Part shown: in pieces, positions 34,642-45,989 of the stretch | How the letters are laid out: every line of letters starts with the position of its first letter | How positions within the stretch are numbered: position 1 is the first letter of the stretch | From: Strobilurus pachycystidiatus | Taxonomy: Eukaryota; Basidiomycota; Agaricomycetes; Agaricales; Physalacriaceae | DNA: 64,000 nucleotides | Assembly: GCA_019915135.1 (NCBI GenBank) | Contig: JAHLMK010000002.1 | Span: 2,728,001 to 2,792,000 of the forward strand | Direction: 5' to 3' | Notes under the pieces: generated by a model | Seen by the model: the letters and a program-made list of their open reading frames with translations, nothing else | Told to the model about the DNA's origin: nothing | Databases searched by the model: none | Program-made: the position numbers and the translations under genes

Positions 34642-36775
34642 TTAGCTTTCATTCGGCGGTGCAGAATCCTGGCAAATGTCAGGAGGTACTAATGATTTCT
34701 TCGATCTGATGTCCCAGAGCTCGCTCAACATGTGATCCTGAAACATGTCCTTCATGACTACGAGGGCAATGAGTGACAAGCCCAGCGACAGAACGTGCGT
34801 ACGGGACATACCATTAATCACGTCCCCATATGTTTCAACGTCGTATTCGCATTGCAGTTCGTTTATACGACGTTCAACGTACAGAGGCGCATTTTGTCGC
34901 ACCAGCTTACGTGCTTTCTCTTCTTTGCAAGTCTTCCAAGCTTTGAATACGTCACTGATCTCGCGTTCCGAATCGGGCGGGACGTTGCCAGGAATGTACA
35001 AGAGGTGGGAATTCAGGATTCTGCCATCGTTGAGAGAAATGAGATCCTGCACTACAGTCATGCATGTGAGTAAAACACCGGTGCGCAGGAGCGGCTCTGA
35101 ACTGACTCCATTGTTTGATTGCTTGGAGATACTGGATCTCATCTCGGAGCAGGAGAAGTACTACGGGGACAGGAATAAGTGTATGATATTCGAGGGGAGC
35201 TATCAATACTCACTACGCTTCAGATCTCTCCAAGTCGGACAAAACCCGAAAAAGGAATCTATGTCCCATAGATACAACGGTGTCTTGCTCGGAAAGGCAC
35301 CAGAATCGAAAGAAATGACCCGAAGGACAGAGGTACACTCCCCGGTGAGTGGCCAGTATATTTCGTCGCTGTTTTCGGCGACACCGAAGTTTGCAGTAAG
35401 CCAGACATCGACTACATGAGCAGGTGATGAGTTTGGGGAGACGCGCACAGTAAACTTGGATCACGAACCAAACTTCTCAACAGCGACGCTGTAATCTCCT
35501 TCGGCGAACGACATCAGGTACTCCTCCGAGGCTTTTCTTGCAAATGATATTGCATTTCGCCAAGTCAATCTGGTGAGGTGGTGAGATGGCGACGAAGAAG
35601 AGTCAGAGATACATACCGATCCGCTAAGTTGCTATTGAGTGGTCGTTCGAATGCCCGTACAGAGCTGATGTCTGCGTGCTGAGCATCGGGTAGCGAGAGC
35701 TCAGGACATATCATATTGTGCAATGCTCTGATAGCCAGCTCGACATCTGGAATGATATCTCGGCCCGACTTGCCCTGAACGAGGATATTGGAGATGTGTT
35801 GATCAATGCCTGACGAGACTCGAGTAGATGCATCAAGGGCAGAAACTACAAACAACGGTTGGTGATGAGAAACTTTGAGATAGGCCAGCGGAACCGTCAA
35901 TGTGACTCACAAATCTTCGACTTTTCCCAGGTCTCCAGGATTGGAGCAATGTAGGCATTCAACGCGTCACCCAGTTTTGATGGCAAAGGACCCGCTGCCA
36001 ATACACAGAGTACATCCCTCCCAATGATGAGGCGTTCTTCGAACAGAGTGAGCTGACCGTAGCTAGCTCCAAAAGGATCACCGGTCATTGACCGGAACTG
36101 CATTTCCGAGGATCCTTCGACAAGGTTCTGTGTTTGGACCCCAAGAAACGCGAGCAGGGTGTCCTCTAAGAGCGACGCTTCTCGCGCAGGCGTCAGCGAA
36201 GACAAGGCTCTGGTCTCCAAGTGCTCTCGCCAATCATGGCGAGAGAGGTAATGCCTGATTCGACTAATGGTCGGAATGGTATCTGTAGAAGGAAGAGCTG
36301 GAGAGTTAATGACGATTTGCGTACTATACAGGAGCCCGAGTTCAACATGAGCGTCACGAAGCTTAGGATAAACTGCGGAAATCAAGAAATTTACGCAGGG
36401 AGCCAGTTCAGATATGGAGGGCCCGGGACCTGCCCCTCCGTTCGGTGTTACTGTTAGGAAGGGGCGATGAAAGAGACGACTCCGACAGTCAACGAGCGTC
36501 TGGAAGCATGCCCTCCATTTTTCCCCGTCCCGACCTGGGATATAGGAGTCTTCGGGAACGATGTAATGGGAGATGAAGACATCGCGATGTGTGAACATGT
36601 CGAGAGGAAATTGCTGGGCCAGCCAGTTAAATCCGATGATGCAGTCATGTATCAACGCAAGCATCATCCAAAGACCGAGTTCGCTGTCGTACCATCCGAG
36701 ACGCGCCACGCGGGAGATGCCAGTAGGAGCTGGACGTGGCGCTTTATAGCTTTGAAGTGATTCTGGGTGGCTCAT
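34642..36775 (-). CDS. Unrecognised family, paralog 3 of 3
   Basis: Predicted 600-residue protein. Exons are 36775-35911, 35845-35617, 35569-35469, 35411-35214, 35160-35107, 35051-34812 and 34757-34642 (601 codons). Junctions and the 101/198/54/240-nt internal exons match paralogs 1 and 2. Conserved blocks are present but more diverged: GISRVARLGW, AFLGVQTQNLVEGSSEMQF, AFERPLNSNLADRL, FARKASEEYLMSF, IYWPLTGECTSV, TPLYLWDIDSFF, MKDMFQDHMLSELWDIRSK. The second-exon region (SALDASTRVSSG ... ELAIRALHNMI) is the most divergent part. Function unknown. Not obviously decayed. Confidence 0.78.
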
Positions 36776-37617
36776 GATGGCGATATTTGTGAGCGTCGAG
36801 CAACGAGGCAAGCAGACTATATACCACCCAGAACAATAAGAGGCTTCAACTTCAATCGTGTGATGACCTTATTATTGATAGCCCTGGAGATCATTTCCGA
36901 GTGCAGCGAAGCTGCATAGGTATGGCCTGTGGGAATCGAAGGAAAGGATGAATCAAGCGAACCGGCTGTGTCTGCGGCGATGCTACTCACCTCAGCTCGT
37001 GCACGGGCAGCATACCAAAGCAAGATAGTAAGTTGGAAGATCTAACACCTTTATTGTTATCATTATGCGGTCTTATTGTGAGCGCAAACAATAGAGGTTC
37101 GGAGACCGATGATGGTTGAGAGTCAGGTCCTCAAACCTTTAAAGTTTACCCGAACAGCCGATGATGCAGGCAATATGCCGACAGCGGGCGGCCCGACCGA
37201 AGGATATCTATCGGGCAGGAGTTTCCCACGTTTGTCCTTCACCAGCAACTACCATGTCGTTCACCTCGTTGCTACTGCGCTCACGCGCACTTGCACCACG
37301 GTACCCGCCTCCAAGTAAAGCGTCGAGAATGCATAGAAACCCTGAGGTCTTGGTAAATCCATTGCAGCCTCCTACGCGAAGACGACCGAATATTTACCAG
37401 TGGGTTCGCCATCTTGACGTTGTTCATTCTCTTATTCATCTTGACGTCAGGCATGAAGAACGCGTTACGCCCGCAACCATAGAGGCGACCTGGTGACGGA
37501 CTAGTCTAAATGTCGAATCAGGTATCGTCCATTTTACACTTTACACCCCAAAGGCTCATCATCATTCACATAGATGTTATAATTTACACTCCTCCCCCTC
37601 GCCAATAGTCCGCACAC
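36776..37617. other. Intergenic region with promoter of paralog 3
   Basis: 840 bp. On -, AATAATAAG (about 36880-36872), CTTATTGTTCT (about 36841-36831) and GTATATAGTC (about 36822) lie 45-105 bp before the ATG at 36775, matching the promoter module of paralogs 1 and 2. A further inverted pair, cttattgt ... acaatag, occurs at 37070-37092. The remainder (37100-37617) shows nothing recognisable. Confidence 0.5.
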
Positions 37618-38899
37618 CTACTTCCCCCCAGTCACAGACCCAGCCTCCGAAGGTTTCCTGCTCGCACTTATCTCCTGCTGCGCCTTCATCCAACTCCCCA
37701 AGCCTACGGCAATTGCACCCACTGCATGTGCGGCACCTGATGCCAGAATCGTACCTCCTGCGCCCGCTGCCACTGCCGGAAGTGCCGGCAACGTCCCCGC
37801 AGTGATCAGAATGGCGCTGAGCGTGCTCATCACCTTGGGGTGCTCGGTATTCAAAAAGTCGAGCGCGTTACAGGCATTAATGAGCCATATCGGAGCCTGG
37901 GCTATGGTGGTCACTCCTGCGGTGCATGTCAGCTGCTTTAATTTCGAGGGAAGGAAAAAAGAAGAAGCCATACCATTGTCGGATCGCGCGGGTCCAGTCA
38001 CAGTCCCAGGTGTGGCGATCTGCACCTCCCTCGAGGCCGCAGCAGCTCCCTTGACCAGCAAAGAGTCGGACTTGGCCTTGTGCGGGCTTGGACGCGGTTC
38101 CTTTTCCTTGTCCTTGCTATCGCCGTTGGTCGACCCGCTTCGGAGTGCCTTGAAGATATCCACCGACATGGATTTGGATGTGACTGGTGGCGGTCGGACG
38201 GCTGTCTTGGCCGGTGGGGTCATTTCCTGTGGCTCTTCGGCAACTGGCATCGAAGGGCGACGGCTGAGCCAGGATTTGGAGGTGGTGGCAGTGATAGTGG
38301 CGGCGGGAGTGATTTCCTGCGGTTCTTCGACAACGGGCATAGAAGGACGGCGGTGTAGCCAGAACTTGGAGGAGGTGCTGGAGCTGGAATCGGACTTCTG
38401 TGGTTCGGGCTCATAGGCGGGAAGGGGCTCCTCGACGATCTGCTCTTCGTCCTTCGAGTTCTTCCTCGCCAACCACCACCGTCCGCCCGACTTGACCTGC
38501 ACCTTGACCGTCTCCGTCGCTTTGGTATCGATGTTCCCTGTCAAAATGCCATCGTCATTATCGCGAACCCTCGTCCAAACAGAAGGAACACTTACAGCCC
38601 ATGTTCCGCATCGCGATCTTGTACTTCTCCCAATTCCATCTGTAATTCCCGCCGTGCACCTTCGCCATGACGACCTTGAGCTCGTCGAGGCGCGCTTTGG
38701 CTTCGGGGGACATGTAGTGCTGGGCGGCTTTGTGCCAGTACTCGCGCGGAACGTTGCGCTCTGTGCATCCGGCCTTGATTAGCTTGAGCCAGTCGTTGAC
38801 GTTCTGCGTGGGGGAGCCGGTGAAGGTCGGGGGTGGAGGGACCCAGAGGGCGTATATCGGGGAGAGGTCGTATGATTTGAGCTTGAACGAGTCGAGCAT
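37618..38899 (-). CDS. Unrecognised protein with internal repeats and Gly/Ala-rich hydrophobic C terminus
   Basis: Predicted 407-residue protein in two exons, 38899-38596 and 38537-37618 (408 codons). The N-terminal 100 residues form a Trp-rich helical-looking block (VNDWLKLIKAGCTERNVPRE, YWHKAAQHYMSPEAKARLDE, NYRWNWEKYKIAMRNMGW). The middle is disordered and carries an imperfect duplication: SKFWLHRRPSMPVVEEPQE (from about 158) and SKSWLSRRPSMPVAEEPQE (from about 188), with a weaker upstream echo GRWWLARKNS. The last 90 residues are hydrophobic and rich in Gly, Ala and Leu (PALPAVAAGAGGTILASGAA, VGAIAVGLGSWMKAQQE). I do not recognise the family. Such a tail could insert into or bind membranes, but that is inference. 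Confidence 0.7.
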
Positions 38900-39814
38900 G
38901 ATGGGTGATGTGTCTGGATGGACGGGGGTCGGACGGACGGAGGGCTTGTTATATCCTCACAGGTGTGAACCTGAGCCTTAAGGAAACGGCACGTCGCCAG
39001 CAAGGGGTTTTGCCTAGCCAAGGGCCGTTCGGACGGAACCACTGTGAATCGTACTTCCGATACCAAGGTCGCCGTGCGCAGAACACGTTCTATATGTCAA
39101 ATTAGTCCTGACGCAACTTGTGGAGATACGCGATGACTTTATATGAAACGCCAGGACTGGGATGGACTGGCGTGGTGTATGTACCCCAAAATCTCGGGGC
39201 ACATTTGACTTCCAGTTTGACTGTCGATGTGCAAATGGTGGCGTGGATAGCGTTTGGAAGATGCCCTGGAAAGTCTGTCGGTGGAGTGTTACGGGCACAG
39301 GTAGACTTCAAGCTTTTTCTTCATACCCGAAAGTTTCGCTGACAGGCTATCTAGGTTTAGCCCATGCTCGTATTCGCTGTTTCGTTGACACGCTCTTGCT
39401 ACATCTCAAACTCGATGACATCAGGCCACACGGAGCGCAGTGTACGCTGGTGGGAACGTTGTTTTTCTGGGCATTCCCGAAACGATAGAGGCTCATACGA
39501 TGCGGGTCGACATACGTTTTGGTGCTACATAGGCGAAACGAATGCTGCCTTGTGCGGGGACTGCGAGGATCAGGAATTTGGCATGCCGCTGGGTCCAACT
39601 CGTGAGAATTTTGCTTCATCTATTATCTTCGCGCCTGATATATAATATTGCCCAGGGGAAAGTCGCAGCTGCAGTATATACGATATCTTATATCTCGATC
39701 GAACGGATTATGTAGGCAGGGCCGACATATTACCTCCGAGCTATCTCTTTCATCGACGTCCATCTCTCCCATACGTCTCTTCGGCAAAGGCGAGCATCCT
39801 GAACACCTCACGAC
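38900..39814. other. Intergenic region, no gene seen
   Basis: 900 bp between divergent genes. Several short open frames occur on both strands but none looks coding. No specific element recognised. Confidence 0.4.
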
Positions 39815-42171
39815 ATGCAATTTCTGGGTAAGACACACTTTTTTTGTCTCCTATCGAAGGCAGTTTTATCGACCAGTGGTCAAATTGTAGGAGTATCGGG
39901 CGAAGCTGAACAAAATTTACATCCATTGGGGCTCGGACGTCCTCTTACGCTCAAGGTTAGATGACTGTCTTGTGGCTGTCAGAAGAACCCATGCTAATAC
40001 TCGCGTAACGCATAGGCTCCACTCAAGGGATTACCAGGGGATTTAGTATCGGTATCGAAGAGAGCGCAGAACGAGTCTGAGAACGTGGTGCGTTGTATAT
40101 TTTGCTCGACGATCCGAAGCTGATTTTTCCGCTGCGTGTTTAGGTTACCGATGTCGCACTACGTTCTTCCCATCTTTCTACGCCTCGTAACCTACCGCTC
40201 ATCATTTGGCCGCGGAACACGCCCTTTCCTTCCAATACTCGACCTAGTACTCCCGAGTTACAAACTGCCAAAATCCCCCTACAAAACTCCTCAAGTTTGC
40301 GCGACATGATCACCATCTCCAGTCTCTCGAAACGCTTGGGTGAGAGCGAAACTGCACGACAAGTAATACAAGTGGAGCGGAATTCGTTCAGTCTTGCACA
40401 GAGTGCGCTCATTCGGGAACGAGATGAGGAACGTCGCCATGCTGCCTTGGTCAAAGACGCTCTGACTGCCGAGATTTTGTGTTTGTCGAGGCAATTCTTT
40501 AGGCTTTGCATGGATAAGCAGAACCTTTCCGATGCCAATGCGGAGTTGGATGGACGACTGCGCGATGTGGAGGGAAGACATGATGTATTGACTGGGGATC
40601 ACTCGTCTCTCTTGTACGAGAAGGAGGAGCTGGTACAAGAAGTGACCCGTTTGCGGCGAGTGCTGGGGGACGCGGATCGGGATCGCCGGCGTCTGCATGG
40701 CACATGTGAAGACCTGTCATCTCGAGTGAAGGTGATTACTTCGGAGATGATTTTCCTTCGGACCCGAATGCAGGAGGCGGCTGCTGTCAACGCCGCGCAG
40801 ACTGCGGAGAACGAGGTGCTGAACACGGACCGCGATGATTTGAAGTCTCGACTCCTCCACGAGGGAGCGATGCTGGGCGCTCGGATACAGGAATTACAGC
40901 GGGCTGTGGATGTTTACGAGGAAGAGAAGGCATTGCTCAGTATACACGTCTCCGAGGCCAAGGCGACTGCGGAGGCGTCGATTGAGGAGGTCATTGGAAT
41001 CACGGTCATGCTTGAGGAGGAGAAGCGCAAAGCGCAGGTGCTGGAGAGGGATGTCGAGGCGAGGAAGATGCGCGAGACCGAGTTGGAGATAGAGGTTTTG
41101 GAATTGCGAGAGGAGGTGGAGATTGCGTCTGGACACTCGGCTCGGGCTGAGGAACAGTCACGGCGTGCATCGCAGCTGGAGGTTCGAGTCTCGGAGCTGA
41201 ACGAGGAGTACGCGATAATGTCCGGGAAGCTAGCCTCCGAGTCGCGTCTTGCTTCCGAGCTGGACTTTCAGATTTCGCAACTGCGTGCGGAGCTGTCCAA
41301 GGGATTGGCTCAAGCCGAAGACGAGTCACGACGTGCTTCGAAGTCAGAGGACATGGTCAGAGCCTTGCAAAAAGAAGTCGCTGTGCTGTCCACGAAAGTG
41401 ACGGAGAGTGAGGACAAGTTATGCCGTGCCGAGGCGAGGTCTGTCGCTGCTGAGGGCGCTTCCATAAAAACAAGGGAGGCCTCAAGAATTATCAGGGAGG
41501 CCGCGAGGATTATCAGGGCAGAGAATGCAGAGTTGAAAGGGGAGATGGATCATCTTCGTGGGGAAATGAAGTCATGCGAGTCGCGATGGCGGACAGAGAT
41601 AGAAGAAGCGGAGAGAAGAACGCGGGCTGCAGAGGAAAGCTGCCAGCGTCTGAAGGAGGAGGAACGGGCGCGTCAGAGGCTATCGGTTGAAGAAGAGCAG
41701 GAGCAGGAAACTAGCAAGGCTGGTTGGACTCAGGCTATAGAAGCTGAGTTGTCGAGGTGTCGAACTCGAGATCGCCGACAATGGCCAGTCACATGGACGA
41801 ACGACCTCGAAACATACCTTGCTCGCTTCGTATTCCTTCTCGCTGAGTTTCCCACCATCGCATTCTCGGACGAGCAACCGCTCACTCTGTTGAGCGTTCC
41901 CTGGCCATCGCTCTACGATCCCGAGTATATCCTAACGCGTGACGTTGAGATGACTTGGGTAGGTGTGGAGAAATTCTTTGAGTATGCGCGGCAGAAGATG
42001 TCGGAGGAGCAGTATACGCAGATGCTGTCAACTGCGGAGAATGTCTTGCATCCGAACAAATGGGCTGCTCGTGGCTTGCTGGATACAGTCCCAGACGCGT
42101 ATGAAAGAAAATATATGAAGCGTTCGGTCAATCTCATTTCTCAGGTAATTGCAGTATTACAGAGTTCCTAG
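39815..42171 (+). CDS. Coiled-coil protein with C-terminal HPN domain (family member 4)
   Basis: Predicted 725-residue protein. Exons are 39815-39827, 39891-39955, 40016-40087 and 40144-42171 (726 codons). The first exon holds only MQFL plus one base. The second encodes GVSGEAEQNLHPLGLGRPLT, which aligns with the GLGRPL exon of member 1. The family block VKDALTAEILCLSRQFFRLC opens a coiled coil of about 450 residues. The C-terminal domain aligns with members 1 and 5 (FVFLLAEFPTIAFSDEQPLT, LLSVPWPSLYDPEYI, WVGVEKFFEYARQKMSEEQY, VLHPNKWAARGLLDTV), but the HPD signature is HPN (about residues 686-688). If HPD matters as in J-domains, this copy would be inactive. It is followed 208 bp downstream by member 5 on the same strand. 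Confidence 0.75.
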
Positions 42172-42379
42172 ATATAACCTAAGTAGTACTCGTAGTTCTT
42201 ACTCAGACTGCCAAGGAAACATTCAATCAAGTATGATGATACCGAACTGTGATCAATGAATCAGGTCAGGACATCACGGTCACTATAGATGCCGAGGACG
42301 CGTTTTGCTTGTCTTTCATCGACGTCCACGATCTCCCCCTCTGTTTTTGAAGAAGCCTTTCAAGACGAGTCGTTATATC

Positions 42380-44692
42380 ATGTCCTGGATGCCTTGGATA
42401 TTCGACCGTAAATCCTCTCGCTCCCTACACTGTACATAGCTAAGACCAAAGAAGGATCGCCCCAAGATCGAAAAGAAACGAAATATGGTGCTGTGGGACT
42501 AGGCAAGTCCTTGAATCTCAAGGTACGCCATTGTGCAAAGCTCTGTATCTCTTATCGACAATGGTTTTTGAAGGTTTTAGAGATGCAACCACTGGCATTA
42601 GACGATGATTCAGACCTCGACGATATCGTGAGTAGGCTGGAGTTCTCGGCTCTCGCAACTCGGATTGAGTCTTACATTCCAGGACAACACTCCAAAGCCC
42701 TTACACGAGTCTTCTACCCTCTCGGCGACGAGTTCCACTCTGCCGATTGCTTTGCCTAGTCTCCAGCGTAGCGCGTCTCTTCCCTCTGCCACACATTCCC
42801 CTCCGCCATCTCAACGAGATCCAGCACTTGCTTCACTGGCAGACTCTCTACTCACTTCGAGGCTCAGAGATACACTCTCCATCTCAGACCTGACGAAGCG
42901 CATCGAGGAAACCGAATCATCTCTGCACAGGCTGGAGTTGGAACGCGATGAACTCTTCTTTTTACAAAAGATTTGTAAGCGCACTCTCGGGGAGCGCGAG
43001 GAGGAGCTGCGTAATGCGTTCCTCGTAAAGGAGGCGATGACTGCCGAGATCTCCAGCCTTTCCAAGCAGTTGGGTGGCCTTTGCGTCGATAAGCAAGGGC
43101 TATTTGATCGCAATCTGGACTTGGCCGAGAGGGTACGCTCTTTGGAGGAGGAGAACAGCCTTCTCAAGAAGCATTTGGACTCTGCTCTCTCTGATCAAGC
43201 AGAGATGGAGAGGCAGAAAACTGAAGTGGAGTCCGCGATGAGCAATCTGGACGACGATCGCCAATCTCTCAGAACATTGGCCCGCCATCTTTCTTGTCAA
43301 CTCAGCTCTGTCATGGCAGATAAGACTGATCTACAGGCTCGTCTCAGCGAGGTCGCGACCAAAATTGAGGAGCTCAGGTCGGTAAACGACAGCCTGCGAG
43401 CCGAACGAGACGAGGGTACTACTCAGCTTAGTCGCAGGGAAGCCGACATGCGACAGTCCCTCGATGTTTCGGAGAAGGAAAAGAAACTGCTCAATATGCT
43501 GCTGGCGGAGGCGAAGAGGGAGAAGGACGCGTCTCTTAGACAAGTCATCGAGATCACTGTCAAGTTGCAGGTTGAAGAGAGGAGGGCGGCAGCACTCCAA
43601 AGAGACGTTGACGCTCAGCGGGCCAGTCAAGAGTATCTAACGGCTCGTCAGTTGGAGTTGGAAGAGAGCGCTATGTGCGCCGAGACGAGGCTCGCAGAAG
43701 AGCGCGCCAAGGCCGACCGCGAGAAGGAGGATTGTACGCGCGCCAAGGCCGCCCTGGCTACAGCGCAAAATACGGCGAAGGATCTGCAGGCCGAGGTTGT
43801 GGATCTACAGGCGGACGTCGGAAATCTCCGTCATCACCTGGAGCTGGCGGAATCGCGCTGCAAGGTCCTAGGCATGGAGCTTGATCGTCCCTTATGGGAG
43901 AGCGCCAAGGAGAAGAGGGAGCGAGCTGAAAGGGAAGAGCGTGAAGAAGCAACCAGAGAGGCTACGAGACGGTATATGGAGAAGATGGCGAAAGCAGAGA
44001 GGGCCAGAGTGGCGGAGGCGGCGAGGTTGAAAAAGGAGAAGGAAGAGGCAGAGAGGCAGGCGAGGGTGGAAAAGGAGCGCAAGAGGAAGGAAGATGAGGA
44101 ACGCCAGCGGTTGGCTGCTGAAGCCGAACGAAGACGACGAATTGAGGAGGAGGACAGGAAGAGGCTTGAAAAAGAAGCAGTGGAGCGTCGAGCGGCTGAG
44201 GAGAAAAGAAAGGGAGAAGCACAAGAGAGAGCCAGGCAGAATCGATGGGGTAAGGCTACGGAGAAGGAGGAAGCCCGATGCCAGACCCGCGATCGGGACC
44301 ATTTAATGGCCCAACCCGAGAGACATTGGCACAATGGTAAAGCGCTATCGCGGTTCCAGCTGGTCCTCGAGGAATTTCCTAACATCACTTTCTCGGAGGA
44401 GCAGCCGTTGACTTCACTGGGCATCCCTTGGCCGACGCTTCTCGAGCCTGGATACATAGCTGCCTTGCAGAGGACGGCATTCGACTGGACAGATGTCGAG
44501 GCTTTCTTCAAGTACGCGAAGGGTACGCTGTCGGAGGTGGATTACAAGAAGCTGGTCTCAAAGGCGAAGATCACCTTCCATCCGGATCGATGGGCAGGGA
44601 GAAATCTATTGAAGTCGGTGCAGCGTGATGAAACGCGCCGAGTGATGGCGGAGACATGCCAGATTGTTTCGCAGGCGATCAACGCGTTATGA
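42380..44692 (+). CDS. Coiled-coil protein with C-terminal HPD domain (family member 5)
   Basis: Predicted 720-residue protein. Exons are 42380-42407, 42452-42522, 42574-42627 and 42683-44692 (721 codons). The start MSWMPWIFD resembles MATLPWIIE of member 1; the second exon carries KYGAVGLGKSLNLK, and the third ends DDDSDLDDI at the same splice position as LDDV in member 1. The first acceptor is uncertain: a 32-bp or a 44-bp intron would both keep the frame. The family block VKEAMTAEISSLSKQLGGLC opens a coil of about 400 residues. It is followed by a highly charged single-helix-like stretch (RERAEREEREEATREATRRY, KRLEKEAVERRAAEEKRKG) and the C-terminal domain with QPLTSLGIPWPTLLEPGYI, DVEAFFKYAKGTLSEVDYKK and FHPDRWAGRNLLKSV (HPD at about 684-686). 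Function unknown. Confidence 0.75.
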
Positions 44693-45115
44693 TGATCATG
44701 TGGCACATCGCACGGCAAAGTTCGAGTACACGATGCGGAGCTGATGAGGGTAGTTCTTGAATGGTTTTTCGATACTGATGATTTTCGACGAATTTGACCT
44801 GACGTTCGGAAATGCATCTCTGCAATGTCGATTGCTCGACTTCCATTTCATCCCTTTGGGATTTGAATCGAGTGCCGCTGAACAATTATCACGTCAACCA
44901 TAGCTTCCGCAAGAAGTTAGCTTGTCCGGGCGAGGTCAGAACCTTTCGTCAAAGAACAGCGCTATGCGCAAAACAACACGCGAAACAAGAGACGAATTCC
45001 CAAGTACAAGTAGTCGAAATTACAAACATCGATACGATTGAAAGATTCCACTGGTTTCCCGTTCAAGGGTTCATCCTGTGAAAACTGCAGGTCCCGGAAC
45101 CTAACGAGATCATTG
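44693..45115. other. Intergenic region between convergent genes
   Basis: 420 bp, 3' flanks of the coiled-coil gene (+) and the first AA9 gene (-). The part next to 45115 retains similarity to the 3' coding end of the second AA9 gene. Confidence 0.45.
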
Positions 45116-45989
45116 TCAGCGTCTTATATATGCCGGAGAAACCGACCATACTGTATACGCTGTCGGGATAGGATAGTAGATGTCCACAGTCAAGCCCGGA
45201 TCTGTCGGTTGTGTTATGTGATAGAGTCATTTCGTTATGTGCTCCTTACCGTTTGCAGTGACGTATCCCGGGATGGACACCTTGGAAGGACTCGCAGATC
45301 CTCCACCAGTGATGGCGATTTGGGCACAGGAGATGTAAAACTGTGGAGCATCGACGACGTGCAGTCCTATTTGCTCGATACGGACGAGGTACTGGAAGTT
45401 TGCGTCGTCAGTACAGTGCGAATCACACACGGAGAGTCACTTACTTCTCCACTTGGAACACTCTTGGGGATGGTGGCGTTGAGTGCCGCGAGGTTGAAGT
45501 CTGAGAAGCCGAAGGAAGGGGTGAACACAGCACCCCATTGCGCAATCTACACTTACCGTTAGTGTTGTAAGAATGAGATACGCTTATATACCACAAACCT
45601 TGAACCAGTTTGCACCGCTTCCATCCCACGCAGCAGCGGTGGACGGCGCCTTGCCCAGATAGATCGCGGCGGGACCTTCGTGGTACAACGTATTATCGAG
45701 CAGGAATCCAATAAGACTTCCCGCGGCAACTGAGACCGTTGCGCTCGCGGGGGAGGGGTTGGCATTGCAAGTGATGGCGGACGAGGTTACGTCTGTCACG
45801 GGTGTGTTGTTGAGTGGTTGGCGCACTGCGGCTGTCGAGGTGCTTGAGCCTGTCACAAGGGTCGTCCATATGTCTACATGTCGAGGGCGATGTGAGTTAC
45901 TGGATGGGAGAGAGATGCGAAGTAGACACACAATGAGCTGAAACTGTTTGCGCGAGGGCGGGAAGGAGAAGAGCTGAAAGAAACTTCAT
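45116..45989 (-). CDS. AA9 lytic polysaccharide monooxygenase, copy 1
   Basis: Predicted 220-residue secreted copper enzyme that oxidatively cleaves cellulose or related glucans. Exons are 45989-45932, 45873-45599, 45546-45445, 45391-45250 and 45201-45116 (221 codons). The signal peptide MKFLSALLLPALAQTVSA is followed by the mature N-terminal His (HYIWTTLV) created by splicing, the first copper-brace ligand. The second His lies in DNTLYHEGPAAIYLGKAP and the axial Tyr in QFYISCAQIAITGGG. Further family marks are DGSGANWFKI, LRAL-type YLVRIEQIGLHV and DPGLTVDIYYP. The length suits a single catalytic domain without CBM1. Compared with copy 2, a small indel just after the core changes the frame, so the tail (WSVSPAYIRR) is shorter. 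The catalytic core is unaffected. Confidence 0.88.
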
